Of a DNA stretch of 64,000 nt, positions 58,824-64,000 are shown piece after piece. Below the pieces are notes generated by a model. The model was not told the origin of the DNA and searched no databases. It was given only the letters and a program-made list of their open reading frames with translations. The stretch comes from Panax quinquefolius. Lineage: Eukaryota; Streptophyta; Magnoliopsida; Apiales; Araliaceae. Position numbers and translations under genes: made by a program. The stretch is from assembly GCA_020205615.1 (NCBI GenBank), contig CM035170.1, positions 35,216,123 through 35,280,122 of the forward strand. The letters run 5' to 3'. How positions within the stretch are numbered: the first letter of the stretch is position 1; each line of letters starts with the position of its first letter.

Positions 58824-61800
58824 TGACGCCCCCCAAATCCGTGTAACATCGATTACAGACATGGTGCTCACGATACAACATACATCATCATCTATCTAAG
58901 TAACTCTAATAATAATAATAATAATAATATAATAATAATAATATTATTACATACTTATTCAAAATAAAGTCCCAAGTCTTTACAACCTTTAATAAACTGA
59001 AACTTAAACTTAGCGTTTATCGCTACATCACATCATATCTTGAAATATAATTATTACATAAATAACTCTCATCATTTCATCTTAGACTTTCCTTTGTCCT
59101 TGCGCCTCGAGCCCTCAAATAATTATCATCCTTAACTCGAAAAGTTTAAGCAAGAATGAGCACAAATTGCCCAAAGAAGTATATAAAGTAGTTTGAGAAC
59201 ATACATCAAAAGTAAAAGCATTAGTATGAATATTTCTCAATAGTTGAAATAAATATCAAGAGATAAACCGGAATATCAAGATAAGAGTTCTAGAATTCTC
59301 AATAACATACTAAGGGGTGTTAGATACCTCGAACATTACTTTGTTTCATCAAAAACCATCGACGGCGGTTTAACAATCAAATAGATTATAAATCGTCTCT
59401 GCAAGTACTCCAGTGATCATCTTATCGTACCTTACATTGTGCACAAGTATAAAGTTTAAACGCATAAGCGTAAATGGGACTATATGCCCGACATCTCTTT
59501 GCCCGATTATCCGGGTTGTTCATCTTAGTATTCATGCGGGACCTCACCAAAGCAATTTGGATTGGTAAACATTAAATAGCTTCAAAGGATTTGAATTGTT
59601 TAAACAATATACTATGTTTGCATCAATAACATCTAGTTGGGACAAAAGCTAGAAAGCATGCTTGAATATAGTTCATTAAGGAATACTGAACTTTAAAGTA
59701 TAGCGATTCTGAATAGGAACCGAATAATCATCAATAACGTTTAGCATCACAATTGAAGTTATAGAACTTTACAATAAAGGAGCTTGCACGAATGATAATT
59801 TAATCACAAGCCCAAACTTACCCTCACTGCATCAACTGAATAAGAGTTGAATAAATTCATAATGAAAAATAGGGTAAGAAAAACTTGCCTTGATCGTTGT
59901 TTACTAATGATTAACGACTTTGACTCTACTACTTTCACGTAACCTCAGTTGTATAATCATGCACATCAACTATTACAATGTTTAGTAGTTTAATATAAAC
60001 TTTACTCTATAATTTTCATAGAGTTCACTCTATAATTTTCATTTCTCACTCGACTTTTCACGAGTTTTCTCTGACTTTCACTGACTCTACGATTTTTAGA
60101 GTTTCACTCTCGATTTTTTTTTACTACTTTCACTTTAACGATTTTCGTAGTTTTTCTACGATTTTCACTCTACGATTTTTCATTTTTTCTACGATTTAAC
60201 TCTACGATTTTTCGATTTTCATCTTATTTTCGATTTTCGAGTTTTCTACGATTTTCATCGACTCTACGATTTTCGAGTTTACTCTCGATTTTCATTGACT
60301 TACTACGATTTTCTTTACTTTACTTTACGATTTTCAACGACTCTACGATTTTCGAGAGTTAACTCTCGATTTTCATTGACTCTACGATTTTTAGAGATTT
60401 TCTTTTTCACTTTAATTTCGATTTTATTTTCTACGATTTTTCTGATTTTCTTCTTATTTTTATTCCCACTAATCTAAAGATGATATGACCATTATACTTG
60501 GACACAATAACCTTCATACATCAAGGTATTTTACAAAAATATAACATTCATAAAACTAGCATGCTAAGACCACAAACCAATCATGATAGAAAAGCGTGCA
60601 AGCACTAGTTTTATACTTTGAAAAAAAATTCGAATTTCCAATTCTCTGATTTTTATTACCAACATGCATGCTTACGATTTTCATAACTTGCTCAATTTAA
60701 CTCCCTTTCCTATGAAATTTGGACAGGTTGTACCTCATGTTACATACTATTTTATAAAATTATTACATATGTTAATCGAGTAATATACACCATGATCCCG
60801 AGGCTCCGAAAAACCCCAAAAATCACAGATTAATAGTTAAACCAAATTTGACAAAAATCCGGGATTTTGCTTCTAGCATGCAATTAAATTATTCCTAATG
60901 TCCAGATCATCTACTCTCACATGTTTTCACATTTCACAACATCAAACTTCAATAAACTTCCACCTTTTTGATTAATTTAGCACCTTAGAGACATTTTATC
61001 AAAGGTAGAGCATGCATTGCTTAATTCTTTGATTTTCTATGAATTTGATGCATGATTAACCCATATCTTTTGTTGTTAATGATTTATAATCATCAAACAA
61101 CAATAATATGGCAACACAAAGCCACAACAAATCATTTACCAATTTTATATGCATTTTCTTCTCATTTTGTTATAAAAAATAAAATGGGTTCATGAATTAC
61201 CTTTTGATGAATTTCTTCTTGGTTTAATATGATGCTCCTTCTCCTTGCTTGTCAAATCCTCATTAATCCTCCAAAATTAGTTTCTAACTCTCTTAGGCTC
61301 TCAATTTCTCTGCATGTTTACTCACTTGGTGGAATTTTCTTAAAAGAAAAGTGTGTTTGTATATATGTATAGCTTTGTTAGAGTCTTTTGATTCCCATAA
61401 CCCCAACTCCCATAACCCCAACTCTAATGATTAGTTACTCACAATACTTAATACTACAATAATATAGTTAATTAATAGGAAGAATGTGGGAGTTAGAGAA
61501 AATGAATGTGGGAGTTAGAAAAATAAAAAGAATTTTGATTTTAAGGAATAAAATAAATTACTTCCACCTTAGCTATTATGTAATATACGTATACTCCTCC
61601 CTTGTCCCAATTTAATAGTCTCATGGGTCCATCAGTTCAGCTGATTTCTATTATAAAAAAAATACATATATTATTTTAATCAATTAATCAATTAATAAGC
61701 TATTTGACTATTTTACCCTTCGGAACCAAACTTTGCGAACCATATATCGATTCCTACTAAAGTCGACGTTCCGGACGTCAAGGGACTATCCGTTTAGTCA

Positions 61801-62240
61801 AATTCATCTCTGAAATTCGTAGTTGACTTTTTTCTCAAAAAAGTCAACATGTTGACTTTGACCAAAAAGTTAACTGTGACACTTTTTCGTGATTACAGTC
61901 TATCCTGACTAATTTCGACGTTCCGGACTCGAATACACAGTCCGCATCTCTAAATTCTGCTCCTAACTCCAGCTCATGATTTAATACCATCCCACGTAAT
62001 AAAATAGAATAATTCCCTACTTAATTTTATTTAAATAGTTAAATAAAACTAAACCAACCATTTAAATATATCTCATCATCAAATCACATATCTTGAAATA
62101 TACATCATATAAATCACCCACACATATAAATCTAATAAAATGAAATCACCCAAAAAAATTCATAAAACTAAATTCAGTTTTTTTAACAATTCTTAAATTA
62201 CATAAAAAAAATTAGCTAAAAAATAAACTCTCTCATTTAA
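58824..62240 (-). mobile_element. Element H 5' LTR
   Basis: Ends (left) GGGGGGCGTCA at 58824. Collinear with the 3' LTR except for a replaced segment at about 60000-60470. (TAA)n microsatellite at about 58907-58940. The right end reads CTCTCTCATTTAA where the other LTR has CTGGATATTACA, so the border is approximate. Confidence 0.85.
60000..60470. repeat. ACGATTTT-rich degenerate tract in H 5' LTR
   Basis: About 470 bp dominated by CTACGATTTTC, ACTCTCGATTTTC and GAGTTT(A/T)CTC variants without a fixed period. The other LTR has about 760 bp of mixed sequence at this place, with the same words less densely. Confidence 0.75.
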
Positions 62241-62362
62241 CCGGCCATGTGGCCTCATCACCTCTCACATCTTTTTTTAATGCTTTAATGAATGTCCAAA
62301 ATGCCCCTTTTTAATTGATTTTAAAATTGGGACACTTATTTAATCTTTTAGGGCTTTCCTAA
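62241..62362. other. Unassigned sequence between H and M
   Basis: 122 bp containing CCGGCCATGTGGCC and AATGTCCAAAATGCCCC. No match to other parts of the window was seen. Confidence 0.4.
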
Positions 62363-62997
62363 TGTAAGACCCCAACTTTTATAAATAAAGATGAATTTTT
62401 CTATAAATATTATTTTTGAATATTATGGAATAAATTTGATATAATGTTATAGTTGTGGGTAATATTTATAAATTTTGCAAAGTATGCAAGTTGTTATAAA
62501 ATATTCGTTTGGTCGGGGAATATTCTTTTTTTTAGGGAATATTCGTACAACGGCTCAATCATTGGTGGACCCCACAACAGAATTATTGTCAGATTGAGAA
62601 AACGACAAAAATATTTTATAAAAATAACGGTGGAGGTGTTACCGTTAAAACGCATTGAACTACCCGGTGGTAAAGTAAATACGATGTCTGTGTGGTTGCA
62701 TAAGAAGTAGCTGCAGTATTGATTATTGATGCTTACGTGAGAAGTCACTCACCTATGCTTAATTATTACTACAATGAATTGTGCATCGTATCTCTTATAT
62801 TATTGATTCAATTATTGTCACAAGATCATCTCAGATAATATGTTATAGTATTAAATCAATAATTGAGACGACAAGTTATAAATGATTAATAATTGTTGAA
62901 AGATTAAATATGTGTTGATAAAAAAAAAAATGATTTGTGGTAAGTTTGATTATTTTATGGTGGGCTCATATATGTCATCATCTAAGAGTCTTTTAAA

Positions 62998-63149
62998 TCA
63001 ATAGTAATTACCTTCGTCAATAGTAATTACCCTTGTGAATAGTATTTTCCTTCACAATAGTAATTACCTTCGTCAATAGTAATTACCCTTGTGAATAGTA
63101 TTTACCTTCATCAATAGTATTTACCTTCGTTAATAGTAATTACCTTTAC
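62998..63149 (+). repeat. 19-bp tandem repeat, eight copies, upstream of the M promoter
   Basis: Eight diverged copies of TCAATAGTAATTACCTTCG, partly alternating with TCAATAGTAATTACCCTTG as a two-unit higher order. Confidence 0.88.
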
Positions 63150-63265
63150 GGACGTCGAACCACTTGTCGTTTCACATTACAAAGCGCCAAACCACTTTTC
63201 TTTTCACATCATTAGTCGTCAAGCCACTTGCCTTTTCACACTAAGAGTGCTAAGCTAGAAATCTT

Positions 63266-63275
63266 CTATAAATAG
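63266..63275 (+). promoter_or_regulatory. TATA box of the M LTR
   Basis: CTATAAATAG, same sequence and place as in F; a GAGAGA-rich leader follows at 63319-63360. Confidence 0.6.
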
Positions 63276-64000
63276 AGGCTGAGGGCTTCATTATTTTTCA
63301 CGAATTCATTCAAGCTATAGAGAGAGAAATTATAGAGAGAATAAGAGAGAAAGAAGAAGAGTATTTTTACTACTACTACCGCGAAGATTCAATCTCCTAC
63401 CAAATGTAAGGGTGTTATTCTTTCTTATTCATGAAGAGAACTATTGTTATTCCATTGCTTATTATTCTGTTGGAATAACTCAGATAATGTGTGGTTTACC
63501 CTATACTTGGTGACATTCTTCTATTATTCCATTGGAATATCCTATCTCATGTGTTTTTACACCGGATCTAGTTCCATCTTTATTATTCTGTTGGAACATC
63601 CTGTCGGTGTGAATTTCACCTGACCTGGTTCCGTTATTATTATTCTGTTGGAATAACCTGTCTATGCGAAGTACCGCATGCATGGTGATTTCTTTTGTTA
63701 TTCCATTCTTTATTATACCCAGTTGGTTAAAACTTTGACTTCTATACTCCATGAAATTAGTAGAATATCCTTGATATTTGCGTTTCATCCAGTATCTTTT
63801 CATGGAAATATTCTTCTGATCATTCTTGAATTTTTCTCTACAAAACAGTATCATTTTGACAATTTGGACGTTAATAATTCTTGGATAAAATAATTCTTGA
63901 ACTTGTTTTATTGAATTATTATGTCATTGTCATCATCCTCATGTTATATTATGTTATCTTCGGCTTACGTGTATAGATGAACTTAGTATGATTATGACCA

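Larger units (their letters stand above)
49373..62240 (-). mobile_element. Element H: Tekay/Del-type chromovirus, nearly complete, 12.9 kb
   Basis: LTRs at 49373-53053 and 58824-62240; between them on the minus strand primer site, ORF0, gag, protease, RT, RNase H, integrase, chromodomain-like end and polypurine tract. It is a different family from B/E, with longer LTRs. The 3' LTR lacks about 45 terminal bases at its left end and the outer end of the 5' LTR is blurred, so no target duplication can be read. Many short indels break every gene. Confidence 0.9.
62363..64000 (+). mobile_element. Element M: A-family chromovirus LTR, cut by the window edge
   Basis: Starts TGTAAGACCCCAACTTTTAT, the same terminus as A. 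Collinear with the F LTR: the GGTGGACCCCACAACAGAATT block (62567-62586 and 32010-32031), the TATA box, GA-rich leader and about 60-bp tandem repeats (63425-63690). The upstream repeat array is of a different sequence from that of F. Confidence 0.9.

Overview
The window is a stretch of plant repeat DNA. I find no host gene, tRNA or rRNA. Every coding segment I can recognise belongs to LTR retrotransposons, and they are stacked inside one another, as in pericentromeric or other gene-poor heterochromatin of a flowering plant (probably a eudicot; the species cannot be read from this). Three lineages are present: Ty3/gypsy chromoviruses of the Tekay/Del type (long 2.4-3.7 kb LTRs, initiator-Met-type primer sites, a degenerate chromodomain after the integrase), Ty3/gypsy Athila-like elements (Asp-type primer site, Athila-type integrase), and one Ty1/copia element. 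I label them A-M and X for reference.

Layout: A (minus, 1-4305: protease and gag remnants plus 5' LTR, cut by the left edge). X (plus; fragments 4306-4404, 16080-17365, 24004-24040) is an Athila-like LTR that was split by B (plus, 4405-16079, complete chromovirus with both LTRs) and by C (minus, 17366-23998, complete non-autonomous Athila-like element with exact CGTAT target duplication). A 100-N assembly gap lies at 24135-24234. D (plus, 24235-27579) is the integrase tail and 3' LTR of a chromovirus inserted into E. E (minus, 27580-41930) is a second copy of the B family; it is split by copia element G (minus, 29152-36781, exact GTCCA target duplication), which itself carries F (plus, 31820-34764, A-family LTR plus a gag stub). 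J (minus, 41931-44791) is a chromovirus LTR into which E inserted. L (plus, 45280-47231) is an Athila fragment with integrase end, 3' UTR and a downstream ORF. K (minus, 47232-49372) is a diverged chromovirus LTR. H (minus, 49373-62240) is a nearly complete chromovirus of another family. M (plus, 62363-64000) is the start of a third A-family LTR.

All coding regions carry stops, frameshifts or lost catalytic residues, so none looks autonomous today. The order of insertion can be read from the nesting: X before B and C; J before E before G before F; E before D.

The most interesting signals are: (1) an extra ORF ('ORF0') between primer site and gag in B, E and H, encoding an acidic, coiled-coil-like protein of roughly 240 residues, absent from the F family; (2) short hypervariable blocks rich in GC palindromes inside LTRs and 3' UTRs, different even between the two LTRs of one element and sharing motifs between unrelated lineages; (3) a hairpin plus polypurine tract plus LTR-start module that is tandemly duplicated in B and D; (4) a roughly 470-bp stretch of near-repetitive ACGATTTT sequence in only one LTR of H, which may be biology or an assembly artefact.
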